Shown: positions 16,315-25,061 of the stretch, piece after piece
Layout of the letters: each line of letters starts with the position of its first letter
Numbering within the stretch: position 1 is the first letter of the stretch
Source of the DNA: Comamonas sp. KCTC 72670
GTDB taxonomy: Bacteria > Myxococcota > Myxococcia > Myxococcales > Myxococcaceae
Direction of reading: 5' to 3'
NCBI GenBank assembly: GCA_014656495.1
Contig: BNCN01000001.1
Coordinates: 186,001 to 250,000 of the forward strand
DNA: 64,000 bases
Notes under the pieces: generated by a model
Told to the model about the DNA's origin: nothing
Seen by the model: only the letters and a program-made list of their open reading frames with translations
The model's database searches: none
Translations under genes and position numbers: made by a program

Positions 16315-18756
16315 TCAGCGTCCGCAGTAACGAGCCATCTCGTCCTCGAAGCCCTCTAACGCCTCGGAACGAATGGAGCGTGGCCCCGCCCGCAGCGCAT
16401 TGATGAGGGTATCAGCCGGAATGCTGACGTTGATGGACGACTGTCCGTCGATGGAACGGCCTTCGATGGCCACGCGCATCTGGTCCATCACCGTGTGGTT
16501 CACGGCGGCCTCCAGGTCCGAGCAACTGAAGGCCCGCGACTCCGAGGCGTTGGCGCTCATCACGGGGCGCAGGAGTGGCAGCAACACCTCCAAGGTGGGA
16601 ATGGACACGCGAAGCTGAGGCTGCTCGGCGGCCACGCGCGCGAACCGTCGCAGGTAGAAGTCGAGAATCTCGCCCGCCGCCGCCAGGTCGGGCGGTCCCA
16701 CGGGAACGAAGCTGCCAAACCGCCCGGTCCTCAAGACCGCGTCGTCCAGCGCGTCGATGTGGTTCGTCGTCGCCACGACGATGCGGCCCAGACGCGTGAC
16801 TTTGTCGAGTTGGACCAGCAACTCGTTCACGGTCGACTTCTCATCCGAGTGCATCTGGTCGCCCCGGCGGGACCTCGCGATGGCATCGAACTCGTCGATG
16901 ACGAGCATCCGCCGCTCTCTTTCGGCGAGCCAGTTGAACTGCTCCCGGACACGAATCTGACCCCATCCGATGTACTCGCCACGCAGGTCCGACGGAGCGA
17001 GGAGCCGAACCTCCTGCTCCAACTCCCCCGCGATGGCCTTGGCCATTCGCGACTTCCCGCATCCCGGCGGTCCGAAGAACAGGATGCCCGGTGAGCGGGA
17101 GATGCCCCGCAGCCACCGGGAGTGACGCTCCGGCCAGATGACCTGCTGATCGATGCGTTGGCGCAGCTCCGCGTACCCCGCGATGTCGTTCAGCTTCAGG
17201 GTCTCCACACTCGGCGAGCGTCCCTGCTCGGGCACGAAGTCCCCCGCGGCGGCCGCTTCCGGCGGCTCCACGTCCGAGGCGCTCTCCTCCATCTGGACGC
17301 CTTCGAGTTGGAGCCAGACCTGCTCCGCGCCAGGAACCAACACCCGCCCCTGCGGCCCAAGATGCGCGGCGACGTCCGCCAGATACGGGCCGGCCCACAG
17401 CAGGGCGTCGTTGGGCACGACGAGCGTGAAAGGTTTGTCCCTGCGCCTGGCGAAAACCTTCTGATGGATGAAGTGCTCCATGGGTCCCGAGCCGCGAAGG
17501 CTCTCGACCTCGAAGTGCCCCTCCTCCTCGACCACCAGGTCGATGCGCCGGTCGTCCTCGCCCTCCCAGCCCTCCACGACCTCGAAGTCCAATTTCACCT
17601 GGGAGTCTCGCGCGAGGAGCCAATCCGCCAGCAGCGCCTTGAGCGCCAGCGACGTCTCCCCCTCGGTGCTGCCCCTCAACTTGGACGCTCCGCTCCGTGA
17701 AAGGACCGCCCCCACGCGCGCCGAGCCACGCGCGAGCATCTGTTCGGCGGACTCACGCGCCCAGACCACCAGCCGCAGCGGCGACAGCCTGGGGCCCCCA
17801 TGGGTCTCGCCTGGCGCGGACATTCCGCCCAGCAGGTAGAGCAGCTTTTCGATGGCGCGCCGGCTCCCTTCCAGTTCGCCCTCGCCTTCCGCAGGAGAGA
17901 ACTCGAAGAGTGGGCCTGGCCAACTCGCCTTGAGGCGCTCGAAATCGACCGGAAGCTCGGCATCACGCCGAACGGTGATGAGGTTGAGACTCCGGGGCTT
18001 CGTTTCCATCCGGCCCGTGGGTTCGTCGAGCGACGAGGGCGCCAGGTGCGTTTGGAGCAAAGCGGACGTACCGAGCCGCACCGTTGCGTCGACCTCCGTG
18101 GTGATTCGCCAGACGAAGCGTTGCGCCAAGCGGTAGGCCCAGGTCATCAGGGCCTCCCAGGTGGCTTGGAGCCAGCCCCCATCCGCCGCCGCATCGGAGA
18201 GGTGCAGGACGCACAAAAGCGGCTCCCGCTCCGTCAAAGCACGCAGCAGCGCCAACTCGCGGTGCGCGGCGAGTCCCAACGCCTGGGGCCAGGACAGAGA
18301 GGGGAGTGCAACCTGCCTCAGACGCTCCGGTGCAGGCTTGACGTCGAGCCCCATCTCCTCGGGGGCGGGAAAATCGCGCAGGGTGAGCCAGAAGCGGGAG
18401 TTTCGCCGCTCACTGTCGTCTTCCGTGTCGAGTTGCAAGCCGGCGCGCTGAAGCTGCGTACGAACCTTCCGCAGCGACTCGCTGCGCATCTGCCCCGTCG
18501 AATAGCCGAACCGGGAAACCAGGTCCGCCAGGGTCGAGGCCCCCGTCAGGCTCAACGTCGTGCTGAATGCCTTCGAGGACTGCCGCGCTTCCGCCATCGC
18601 CTCCGCGAGGCACTGCACATCATTCCGGGGAATCGTTTCACGCTGGCCATTCCGCTCTGGCCAGCGAAGCACGACGTGGTTTCCGTCACGGCGCTCGACG
18701 ATCCCCACCTCCCGCGACCTGCGGTGGATGACGGTATCTCCAGTGACGACTCGCAT
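16315..18756 (-). CDS. Large orphan AAA+ ATPase with unassigned N-terminal region
   Basis: 813 residues. The C-terminal AAA+ domain (about 525-740) is classic-clade: Walker A GPPGCGKS (562-569), Walker B MLVIDEFDA (Asp621, Glu622), sensor-1 ATTNHI and arginine-finger region RTGRFG. Residues 1-50 look like a small SH3/KOW-like barrel (VIHRRSREVGIVERRDGNHVVLRWP). Residues 55-500 are unassigned; they include a helical Arg-rich part near 70-115 and a beta segment around 400-430 (RIDLVVEEEGHFEVESL) that loosely recalls a PD-(D/E)xK core but has Glu where Lys would be expected. The start follows GGGGGAAAC. No partner gene is adjacent. It may remodel DNA or protein complexes; a defence role is possible but unproven. 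Confidence 0.8.
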   Translation of the reverse strand: MRVVTGDTVIHRRSREVGIVERRDGNHVVLRWPERNGQRETIPRNDVQCLAEAMAEARQSSKAFSTTLSLTGASTLADLVSRFGYSTGQMRSESLRKVRTQLQRAGLQLDTEDDSERRNSRFWLTLRDFPAPEEMGLDVKPAPERLRQVALPSLSWPQALGLAAHRELALLRALTEREPLLCVLHLSDAAADGGWLQATWEALMTWAYRLAQRFVWRITTEVDATVRLGTSALLQTHLAPSSLDEPTGRMETKPRSLNLITVRRDAELPVDFERLKASWPGPLFEFSPAEGEGELEGSRRAIEKLLYLLGGMSAPGETHGGPRLSPLRLVVWARESAEQMLARGSARVGAVLSRSGASKLRGSTEGETSLALKALLADWLLARDSQVKLDFEVVEGWEGEDDRRIDLVVEEEGHFEVESLRGSGPMEHFIHQKVFARRRDKPFTLVVPNDALLWAGPYLADVAAHLGPQGRVLVPGAEQVWLQLEGVQMEESASDVEPPEAAAAGDFVPEQGRSPSVETLKLNDIAGYAELRQRIDQQVIWPERHSRWLRGISRSPGILFFGPPGCGKSRMAKAIAGELEQEVRLLAPSDLRGEYIGWGQIRVREQFNWLAERERRMLVIDEFDAIARSRRGDQMHSDEKSTVNELLVQLDKVTRLGRIVVATTNHIDALDDAVLRTGRFGSFVPVGPPDLAAAGEILDFYLRRFARVAAEQPQLRVSIPTLEVLLPLLRPVMSANASESRAFSCSDLEAAVNHTVMDQMRVAIEGRSIDGQSSINVSIPADTLINALRAGPRSIRSEALEGFEDEMARYCGR

Positions 18757-18811
18757 GTTTCCCCCGGCGGTTCAGCGACGCACAGCGTGGAACGGCTCCG
18801 TCCAGCGCAGC

Positions 18812-19135
18812 CTACCTGCACCCGCAGCCAGAGCCGACGACCCACCGGCAGCAGGGGTCCCCACCACAGGCGCTCTTGTTCTTGTTGGAGCAGCCGCAAG
18901 CGGAGGTCGACGGGCACCAGCGCACGCTGTTTCCGTTCTCCTCGCAGGCAATGCCGTCCTTGTCCGCGTCGAGGTCCTCGCGGCACTCCGGGTCGGCGTC
19001 ATAGGCCGCCTGCGCCGCGGACTGGGATGTGTAGTCGGCGCAGTTCGTGTCGGCGCAGCTCCCCGAGAAGACCTCTCCACAGGCCCCGAGCCCCACCGCC
19101 AACACGGCCATGAACAGACATGCAATGGAACGCAT
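18812..19135 (-). CDS. Excalibur-domain lipoprotein
   Basis: 107 residues. A lipoprotein signal ends GLGAC (mature start CGEV). An excalibur calcium-binding motif follows: CADYTSQSAAQAAYDADPEC, then DLDADKDGIACE, with the DxDxDG loop that binds calcium. The C-terminal 35 residues are an extra Cys-rich tail (WCPSTSACGCSNKN, ACGGDPCC, GCGCR) with at least eight cysteines. Expected to sit at the envelope. Role unknown; the domain is common beside nucleases and surface proteins. It is downstream of the spermidine-synthase-like gene on the same strand but separated from it by a strong hairpin. Confidence 0.85.
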   Translation of the reverse strand: MRSIACLFMAVLAVGLGACGEVFSGSCADTNCADYTSQSAAQAAYDADPECREDLDADKDGIACEENGNSVRWCPSTSACGCSNKNKSACGGDPCCRWVVGSGCGCR

Positions 19136-19167
19136 CCCCTGTCTCTACCGGGGATGCGCCTCCATCC

Positions 19168-19189
19168 CCATACCCCTGGCGGGGTATGG
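19168..19189 (-). terminator. 9-bp hairpin with a four-base loop
   Basis: CCATACCCC (19168-19176) and GGGGTATGG (19181-19189) form a perfect stem with a 4-nt loop, 14 bases past the stop of the spermidine-synthase-like gene and before the excalibur gene. Probable transcript end or processing barrier. Confidence 0.55.
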
Positions 19190-19203
19190 CCTTCGCCCGA
19201 GGC

Positions 19204-20112
19204 TCAGCGGGCCTGCGACGGCGTCGTCGCGGATGCGGGCTTCGGAATGTCCGCGTCCTTCAGCACCCGTCCGCGCGGCTTGCGCTCCGTCGCGTCCGTG
19301 TAGCCGCGGTCCACCAGGCCGCTCAAGTCGAACGGCACGCCCTTGGCGCGCTCCAGCTTCTCCGCGCGCGCCTCCAGCGTCTTGACCGCCACCCGCTCCT
19401 CGTAGCCCACGCCCACCAGGATGCGGTTCGAGCTCTGCGGCACGATGAACTCGGAGAGCTGCTTGAAGGACACCTGCCACGTGTGCACCATGGCGTCGTA
19501 ACGCGAGTTCGGCGGGAAGGCCCACACGTTGCCCACCACCGCGCCCCGCGGCGTCAGCTTCGCGCGCACCGAGGTCAGGAACTCCGCCGTGGCCAGGTGC
19601 TCGGGGATGCTGTCGGGGCCATAGGCGTCCAGGAAGATGAGGTCATACGCGGGCCGCTTCGCCTCCACGAAGGCCCGCCCGTCCCCCACGTGGGCCTTCA
19701 GGCGCGCGTCCTCCTTGAAGCCGAAGTAGTCCTTCGCCACCTTCACCACGTCCGGGTCGATGTCCACCACGTCGATGTGCGCGCGCGGCACCACCTTGCG
19801 CAGGAACATGGGCATGGCCCCGCCGCCCAACCCGATGATGAGGATGCGCTTGGGCTCGGGCACGTAGGCCAGCCCCGCCATCGACACCTGCGTGTAGGGC
19901 AGCACCAGGTCCAGCGGCTTGCCCGGCCAGACAACGCTCTGCAGCGCGCCGGAGGCGTCGAAGCCCAGATACCGCCGGCCTTCGTCGTCCTCCGTCACCG
20001 AGACGAGCGTGTACGGCGATGCCTTCGAATACAGGACCTTGCGCGACGCGAAGGCGGAGCACGCGAGGACCACCAGCCCCACCAGCACCAGTCGCTGGGC
20101 CACTCGGAGCAT
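19204..20112 (-). CDS. Spermidine-synthase-like methyltransferase-fold protein, membrane- or envelope-targeted
   Basis: 302 residues from ATG 20112; the ATG at 20118 lies only one base after GGAGG, whereas 20112 has ideal spacing. An N-terminal hydrophobic helix (about 3-20, VGLVVLACSAFA) could be a signal or anchor. The core is a spermidine-synthase fold: ILIIGLGGGAMPMFLRKVVP (SAM-type glycine loop), IDVVDIDPDVV, and YDLIFLDAYGPDSIPEHLAT. The export signal and missing synthase landmarks suggest it is one of the many spermidine-synthase-like proteins whose reaction is unknown rather than SpeE. A Lys/Arg-rich tail follows. It is divergent from the helD-like gene across a palindromic promoter region. 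Confidence 0.82.
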   Translation of the reverse strand: MLRVAQRLVLVGLVVLACSAFASRKVLYSKASPYTLVSVTEDDEGRRYLGFDASGALQSVVWPGKPLDLVLPYTQVSMAGLAYVPEPKRILIIGLGGGAMPMFLRKVVPRAHIDVVDIDPDVVKVAKDYFGFKEDARLKAHVGDGRAFVEAKRPAYDLIFLDAYGPDSIPEHLATAEFLTSVRAKLTPRGAVVGNVWAFPPNSRYDAMVHTWQVSFKQLSEFIVPQSSNRILVGVGYEERVAVKTLEARAEKLERAKGVPFDLSGLVDRGYTDATERKPRGRVLKDADIPKPASATTPSQAR

Positions 20113-20125
20113 GTCCATCCCTCCA

Positions 20126-20140
20126 AGGTACAGAGTACCT
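20126..20140. promoter_or_regulatory. Perfect 15-bp palindrome in a divergent promoter
   Basis: AGGTACAGAGTACCT is an exact dyad (6-bp arms, 3-bp centre) 13 bp upstream of the spermidine-synthase-like start and about 62-71 bp upstream of the helD-like start, followed by an AT-rich tract. A likely operator for a dimeric regulator. Confidence 0.45.
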
Positions 20141-20210
20141 AAAAGACAGCATTTCTCTCAGGAAAAACAACAGGTTGACGCCCAAGGCCCAGAGGTTCAC
20201 CTTGCCGCGC

Positions 20211-22331
20211 ATGAGCCACGCCGAGGCGCCGCTGCCCGACAATGCCCGCGCCATCATCGACGAGGAAGAGGCCTTGCTGGCCCGTGTTCAGTCCACGCTG
20301 GATGAAGCGCGGCGCAAGTCCGCACGCGGACAGGACACGCAGGGACTTGTCGCCCAGCTTCAAGTGCTCCGCGACGACGCGTCCACCGCCGCCGAGGCGG
20401 ACCTGCCCCACATCTTCTCACAGATGAATCAGCTGCGCTCCCTCATGGAGCGCCAGGAGTCCGCGAAGCTGCCGGACCCGCACGCGCCCTACTTCGCGCA
20501 CCTGCGGCTGCAGGGCACGGGCGGGACGCGCGACTACCTGCTGGGCCGCACCACCTTCGCGGACGTGGGCGCCGGGGTGCGCGTCATCGACTGGCGCTTC
20601 GCCCCGGTGGCGCGCGTCTTCTATTGCTACGAGGAAGGCGACGACTACGAGGAGTACTTCGGTGAGCGGCTGGCCGAGGGCAGCGTGGAGACGCGCCGGC
20701 TGGTCGTCATCGAGCGCGGCGTGCTCACGCGCATCATCGCCGGACCGCTGGTGCTGGAGCGCGGCGAGGACGGCGCGTGGCGCAGCGTGAGCCGCGACTT
20801 CGCCACGCTCCAATCAGGCGGCGCGGGGACGGCGGCGCGGCCGGAGTTCCTCGGCACCGGCAAGGGCGCCCGCCGCATCGACGACGCGTTCGGCGTCACG
20901 GCCATGCTGGACGCCGAGCAGTACGAAGCCGTCACCACCGGCCCGGACCAGCCCCTGCTGGTGCTGGGCAGCGCGGGCAGCGGCAAGACGACGGTGGCCC
21001 TGCACCGGCTGGCGAAGCTGGCCTTCGACGAACCACAGAAGTTCCCCCAGGCGCGCATGAAGCTCATCGTCCCGGAGGAGGGCCTGGCGCGGCTGTCCCG
21101 CAGGCTGCTCGCGCCGCTGGGCCTGGGCAACGTGGCGGTGCAGACGCGGGACACCTGGCTGCTGGCCACCGCGCGCTCCGCCTTCGACATGCCGGGCATC
21201 AAGCTGTGGCACGACACGCCGCCCCTGGTCTCCCGCCTCAAGCGGCACCCCGCCCTGCGCCGCGCGCTGGCCGCGCGCGTGGGGGTTCCGAAGACAGACG
21301 CGGGCACCACGCTGGAGCGGCTGCGCAAGCGATTGGCGGACGCCTACCTGGACCGGCGCTTCCTCGACAGCGTGGTGCACGCGGCCAAGGGCGAGCTGCC
21401 GCTCACCGCCATCGACGAGACGATGGAACACACGCGCCTGCAGATGGCCACGCCGCTGGCCAAGGCGCTGCGGGACATCACCGACGCGGAGCGGCTCGTC
21501 ACCGTGGACGGGCGCGCCATGGAGGAGGACACGCCGGACGCGATGGCGGGCACCGTCGACCTGGACGACCTCCCCATCCTGATGTTCCTCAAGGCCCAGC
21601 ACACCTCGCTCGGCCTCGAGCGGCTGGCGCACGTCGTGCTCGACGAGGCCGAGGACTTCTCCCTCTTCGAGCTCTTCGCCGTGCGGCAACTGCTGGGCAA
21701 GGGACGGAGCTGCACGCTCGCGGGCGATGAGATGCAGCAGACGGACGCCGGCTTCGCGGGGTGGTCCTCGGTCCTCAACGAGCTCGACATCCGCGACGCC
21801 GCCACGTGCCGGCTCCAGGTCGCCTACCGCTGCCCGCGCCCCGTGGTGGAGCTGGCGCGGCAGGTGCTGGGAGACCAGGCCCCCGACACCCCCGTCAACG
21901 GCCGCGCGGGCGCGCCCGTGGGCTTCCACCACTTCCCGGACGAGGCCCAGGCGCAGCTCTTCATCGGGGAGGCGCTCCGCGACCTCGTCGCGCGCGAGCC
22001 CCATGCCTCCGTGGGCGTCATCGCCAGCAGCCCGGAGGCCGCGCAGGCCATCTACCGCGTCGTCGAGGACCAGCCCTGGGCGCGGCGGGTGAGCGACGGC
22101 GAGTTCACCTTCGAGCCCGGCGTGGACGTCACCGACGTGGGCAGCGTGAAGGGCCTGGAGTTCGACTACGTCATCCTCCCGGACGCCACGGCGCGGGCCT
22201 ACCCGGTGGACGACGAGTCCCGCCGCCGCCTCCACGTGGCCGTGACGCGCACCTCCCATCAACTGTGGGTGGTGTCCTCGGGCGTGCGCTCGCGCCTGCT
22301 CACGCAGGGGGGCGCGGCAGCTCCACGGTGA
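20211..22331 (+). CDS. helD: HelD-like superfamily 1 helicase (RNA polymerase recycling type)
   Basis: 706 residues from ATG 20211. TTG 20202 has better spacing to AGAGG (6 nt) and may be the real start. The N-terminal 100 residues are helical, as in the coiled-coil arm of HelD proteins. The UvrD-type core follows: Walker A GSAGSGKTT (253-261), motif II VVLDEAEDFS, motif III GDEMQQ, motif IV QVAYRCPRPV, motif V VGSVKGLEFDYVILPD and motif VI VAVTRTSHQLWVV. HelD proteins pull RNA polymerase off DNA and nucleic acid; the RYxxxG-like early segment DYLLGRTTF fits this family. The 3' end overlaps the convergent histidine kinase gene by 32 bp. Confidence 0.88.
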   Translation: MSHAEAPLPDNARAIIDEEEALLARVQSTLDEARRKSARGQDTQGLVAQLQVLRDDASTAAEADLPHIFSQMNQLRSLMERQESAKLPDPHAPYFAHLRLQGTGGTRDYLLGRTTFADVGAGVRVIDWRFAPVARVFYCYEEGDDYEEYFGERLAEGSVETRRLVVIERGVLTRIIAGPLVLERGEDGAWRSVSRDFATLQSGGAGTAARPEFLGTGKGARRIDDAFGVTAMLDAEQYEAVTTGPDQPLLVLGSAGSGKTTVALHRLAKLAFDEPQKFPQARMKLIVPEEGLARLSRRLLAPLGLGNVAVQTRDTWLLATARSAFDMPGIKLWHDTPPLVSRLKRHPALRRALAARVGVPKTDAGTTLERLRKRLADAYLDRRFLDSVVHAAKGELPLTAIDETMEHTRLQMATPLAKALRDITDAERLVTVDGRAMEEDTPDAMAGTVDLDDLPILMFLKAQHTSLGLERLAHVVLDEAEDFSLFELFAVRQLLGKGRSCTLAGDEMQQTDAGFAGWSSVLNELDIRDAATCRLQVAYRCPRPVVELARQVLGDQAPDTPVNGRAGAPVGFHHFPDEAQAQLFIGEALRDLVAREPHASVGVIASSPEAAQAIYRVVEDQPWARRVSDGEFTFEPGVDVTDVGSVKGLEFDYVILPDATARAYPVDDESRRRLHVAVTRTSHQLWVVSSGVRSRLLTQGGAAAPR

Positions 22332-24021
22332 ACGTGGAGCCATGGCCGGGCGTGCTCTCCACCCGGATGCGGCCGTCCATGGCGTCCACGATCTGCTTCA
22401 CGATCCAGAGCCCCAGGCCCAGCCCGCCGTAGTGGCGCTCGCTGGCCAGCCGCTCGAAGCGCTGGAACAGGCGCGCGCGGCCCTCCGGCGGGATGCCCAT
22501 GCCGTGGTCCTTCACCGACAGCCACGCGAGCGCGTCATCCGCGCCCACCCGCACCTCGATGGGACTGCCCCGGCCGTACTTGATGGCGTTGGAGAGCAGG
22601 TTCTGCAGCACCTGCTCCAGGCGCAGCCGGTCCCAGTGGCCGGTGGCGGGGCCCTGCGCGTCCAGGTGCAGCTCACAGCCCGCGCGCGCCACGTCCTCGG
22701 AGAAGCGGGGCACCACCTCGCGGGTGAGCGCGGCCAGGTCCAGGTCCTCGCGCTCCAGCACGAGCCGGCCCGCGGTGATGCGGGAGACGTCCAGCAGCTC
22801 GCGCACCAGGCTCGACAGGCGGGAGACCTGCCGCTGCACGGCGACCACCTTCCCCGTCAGCGCCTCCGCGGACGCGGGGCCACCGCCCGCGCGCGTCTCC
22901 ATGTCCCGGCGCAGAGCGTGGACGTTGAGCATCAGCGACGTGAGGGGCGTGTTCAGCTCGTGCGACGCCACGGACAGGAAGGTGTCCCGGGCGCGCACCG
23001 CCTCCTGCGCCTCCGTGTAGAGCCGCCCGTTGTCCAGCGACGTGGCCGCGCGCCGGGCGAGGTCCTCCGCCAGCCGCACGTCCGCCTCGGTGTAGCGGCG
23101 CCGTGACTCCGAGTTGAGCAGCGTCAACGCGCCCAGCACCCGGCCCCGGCTGATGAGCGGGACGATGATGTACGTGGTGATGCCCAGCGCCTCGACGGCC
23201 CGCCGGTACTCCAGGTCTCCCCCCTGCGAGGAGGCCAGCACGGCGGCGAAGTCCGGGACGAACTCCGTGGCCCCCGTGCGCAGCGCCTTGCCAATGCCGA
23301 ACGGGTCCTCCAGCCGCACGGGGAAGCGGGAGTGGAAGGCCTCGCCCAGCACCTCCAGCTCCGGCCTCGCGTAGGACATGGCGGCGCGGCGCACCTGGCC
23401 GTCCGGCGTGGGCAGGTCCACCGAGCACGCATCCGCCAGGACGGGCACGGCGAGGTGGGTCAGGCGCTGGAGGATGAGGTCGTGCTCCAGCGACGACGCC
23501 AGCACCTCGCTGGCCTGGGCCAGGAAGGCCGCGTGGCGCTGCGCCCGGCGCATCTCGTCGTACAGGGCCCGGAGCGTGGCCTCCTGCTTCTTCTCCGCGG
23601 TGATTTCCCGGCAGAAGAGGACGACGCGCCCGTGGCCGCGCAGCAGGCGCAACACGAACCAGCGCTCCACCGGCACGACGTGGTTCTCGAACTCCGCGGG
23701 CTCGCCCGTCCGCGCCACCTGAAGGAAGCGGTCCTGGAAGGAGCGCTCCGTCCACTCCGGATGAAGCTCCCAGAGCACCCGGCCCAGCACGTCCTGCGCG
23801 GGACGGCCCACCAGCCGCACCAGGGCGGGATTGACGTGGAGGCACACCCCGTCCAGCGAGCAGACGGCGACCGCCTCCGGCATCTGGTCCAACAGGGCGG
23901 TATCCGGCCCGGTGGCGTCCGGCCCGAGGCGGCTGTCGCCACCAGGGTCCTGTCCGGTCAAGAGTGCGTCCACGCGGTCGGTGTGAGAACGGGCCAAGGC
24001 GATGTCCCTGCCGCTTAACAT
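22300..24021 (-). CDS. PAS-GAF sensor histidine kinase
   Basis: 573 residues. Order: a short N-terminus, a PAS domain (about 42-145, MPEAVAVCSLDGVCLHVNPAL), a linker helix, a GAF domain (about 165-320), a HisKA dimerisation helix with phospho-acceptor His354 in SVASHELNTPLT, and an HATPase_c domain with N box NLLSNAIKYG, G1 DHGMGIP and G2 GGLGLGLWIV. No membrane segment, so it is a cytoplasmic sensor; the signal is unknown. No response regulator is adjacent, so it is an orphan kinase, as is usual in myxobacteria. Its last 32 bp overlap the end of the helD-like gene on the other strand. Confidence 0.95.
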   Translation of the reverse strand: MLSGRDIALARSHTDRVDALLTGQDPGGDSRLGPDATGPDTALLDQMPEAVAVCSLDGVCLHVNPALVRLVGRPAQDVLGRVLWELHPEWTERSFQDRFLQVARTGEPAEFENHVVPVERWFVLRLLRGHGRVVLFCREITAEKKQEATLRALYDEMRRAQRHAAFLAQASEVLASSLEHDLILQRLTHLAVPVLADACSVDLPTPDGQVRRAAMSYARPELEVLGEAFHSRFPVRLEDPFGIGKALRTGATEFVPDFAAVLASSQGGDLEYRRAVEALGITTYIIVPLISRGRVLGALTLLNSESRRRYTEADVRLAEDLARRAATSLDNGRLYTEAQEAVRARDTFLSVASHELNTPLTSLMLNVHALRRDMETRAGGGPASAEALTGKVVAVQRQVSRLSSLVRELLDVSRITAGRLVLEREDLDLAALTREVVPRFSEDVARAGCELHLDAQGPATGHWDRLRLEQVLQNLLSNAIKYGRGSPIEVRVGADDALAWLSVKDHGMGIPPEGRARLFQRFERLASERHYGGLGLGLWIVKQIVDAMDGRIRVESTPGHGSTFTVELPRPPA

Positions 24022-24173
24022 TTCCGCCGCGCCCGCCCCACTGTCACGCGCCAGAAATCTGCACGACAGCCAACACTCGCCACACTCCCACGCGGACCGC
24101 CTCCAGAGGCCCGGGCGAGGACGCCCGAGGCCCCGCGAGAATGTCCACGGCTGAACAGAGGCAGCGCCCCCGC

Positions 24174-24851
24174 TCAGGGCTCCTGGCGGCCCTGACGCCA
24201 GGCCTCGCGGCGACGCTCGTGGGCCTCCCGGCGCTCCAGCGCGTCCTGCTCCTGGGCCGGCAGCTCCGCCAGCCGCGTGCGGTGCATGTCGATGCTCAAC
24301 TCATAGAGGCCGCGGTCGCGGTCCGGCAGCACGTCGTCGTACTGCGACAGCACCGCCTGCGAGAAGGTGATGAAGTCCTCGGACACCTTGCGGCGGTGCC
24401 CGTAGTACTCGCGAATCTGCTCCACCGAGGCCTCGGCCGAGAGGACCTTGCCGTACAGCTCGTTCCAGTGGCGGGTGGACGCCTCGCGCTGCTCCAGCAC
24501 CGCCGGGTCCTTGGTGGGGGCGGCCATCTCCCAGTACAGGTTGTGCGGCAGCCTCGCGCGTATCACCTGCAGGTCCACCGGGTGCACCTTGGGCGTGTTC
24601 TCGTCCTCCACCGGCTCGGGCGGGCGCGTCAGGTCCACCGGCGCCGGCACGGGCATGCTCCGGGGCGGCGGGGCCGGCGTGCGGCCCCCATGCTGCGCCG
24701 GGGCGGGCGGCGCCACCGGCTCCGCGACGGCGGCCACCTCCGGCGAGGCAGGCTCCACCTCGGAGCGAAGCGCATACACCAGCGCCACGACGACCAGCGT
24801 CAATGCCACGACAATGCCGGGCAGGCCCTTTCTCCATGCATTCACGGCCAT
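24174..24851 (-). CDS. Hypothetical protein with one membrane helix
   Basis: 225 residues from ATG 24851. This start places a single membrane helix at about residues 11-30 (GIVVALTLVVVALVYAL) after a short basic N-terminus. A Pro/Ala/Val-rich spacer (about 35-80) follows, then a helical, charged C-terminal domain (WEMAAPTKDPAVLEQ, HRRKVSEDFITFSQAVL, LERREAHERRREAW). In-frame ATGs further upstream (to 24929) would place the N-terminus inside the iteron array and are less likely. No known domain. A bitopic periplasmic helical protein is the best description. It is divergent from the pectinacetylesterase-like gene. Confidence 0.65.
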   Translation of the reverse strand: MAVNAWRKGLPGIVVALTLVVVALVYALRSEVEPASPEVAAVAEPVAPPAPAQHGGRTPAPPPRSMPVPAPVDLTRPPEPVEDENTPKVHPVDLQVIRARLPHNLYWEMAAPTKDPAVLEQREASTRHWNELYGKVLSAEASVEQIREYYGHRRKVSEDFITFSQAVLSQYDDVLPDRDRGLYELSIDMHRTRLAELPAQEQDALERREAHERRREAWRQGRQEP

Positions 24852-24900
24852 ATGTGCCGGCATACCGCGCATGGCGTGGAGCAGCAACCACCCACCGCGA

Positions 24901-24953
24901 TAGCGCAATGCATCACAACCATGCCGCAATGCGGCACACCTTAGCGCAATGCA
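24901..24953. promoter_or_regulatory. Three iterons with 20-21 bp period and a central palindrome
   Basis: CGCAATGC occurs at 24904-24911, 24925-24932 and 24945-24952. The outer copies are part of the identical 12-mer TAGCGCAATGCA (24901-24912 and 24942-24953). The middle copy is embedded in a perfect palindrome TGCCGCAATGCGGCA (24922-24936). Spacing of two helical turns places all copies on one DNA face between two divergent genes, which strongly suggests cooperative regulator binding. Confidence 0.55.
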
Positions 24954-25000
24954 CCATCAAACCTCCGTCAGTTCCGAGACATGAAACAACCACAAACCTC

Positions 25001-25029
25001 CTGACTCGGATTCAATGCCATTGTATACA
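25001..25029 (+). promoter_or_regulatory. Candidate promoter of the pectinacetylesterase-like gene
   Basis: CTGACT (25001-25006) and TATACA (25024-25029) are 17 bp apart and lie about 33 bp before the ATG at 25062, which has a strong GGAGG site. The iteron array ends 47 bp upstream of the -35 element. Confidence 0.4.
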
Positions 25030-25061
25030 CCTGATTTCCAACTAAACCCGGAGGTCCTCGA

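Noticed and set aside
24852-24929. An upstream start (ATG 24929) for the membrane-helix protein
   Set aside because: It would run coding sequence through the palindrome and two of the iterons, and it moves the membrane helix away from the N-terminus.
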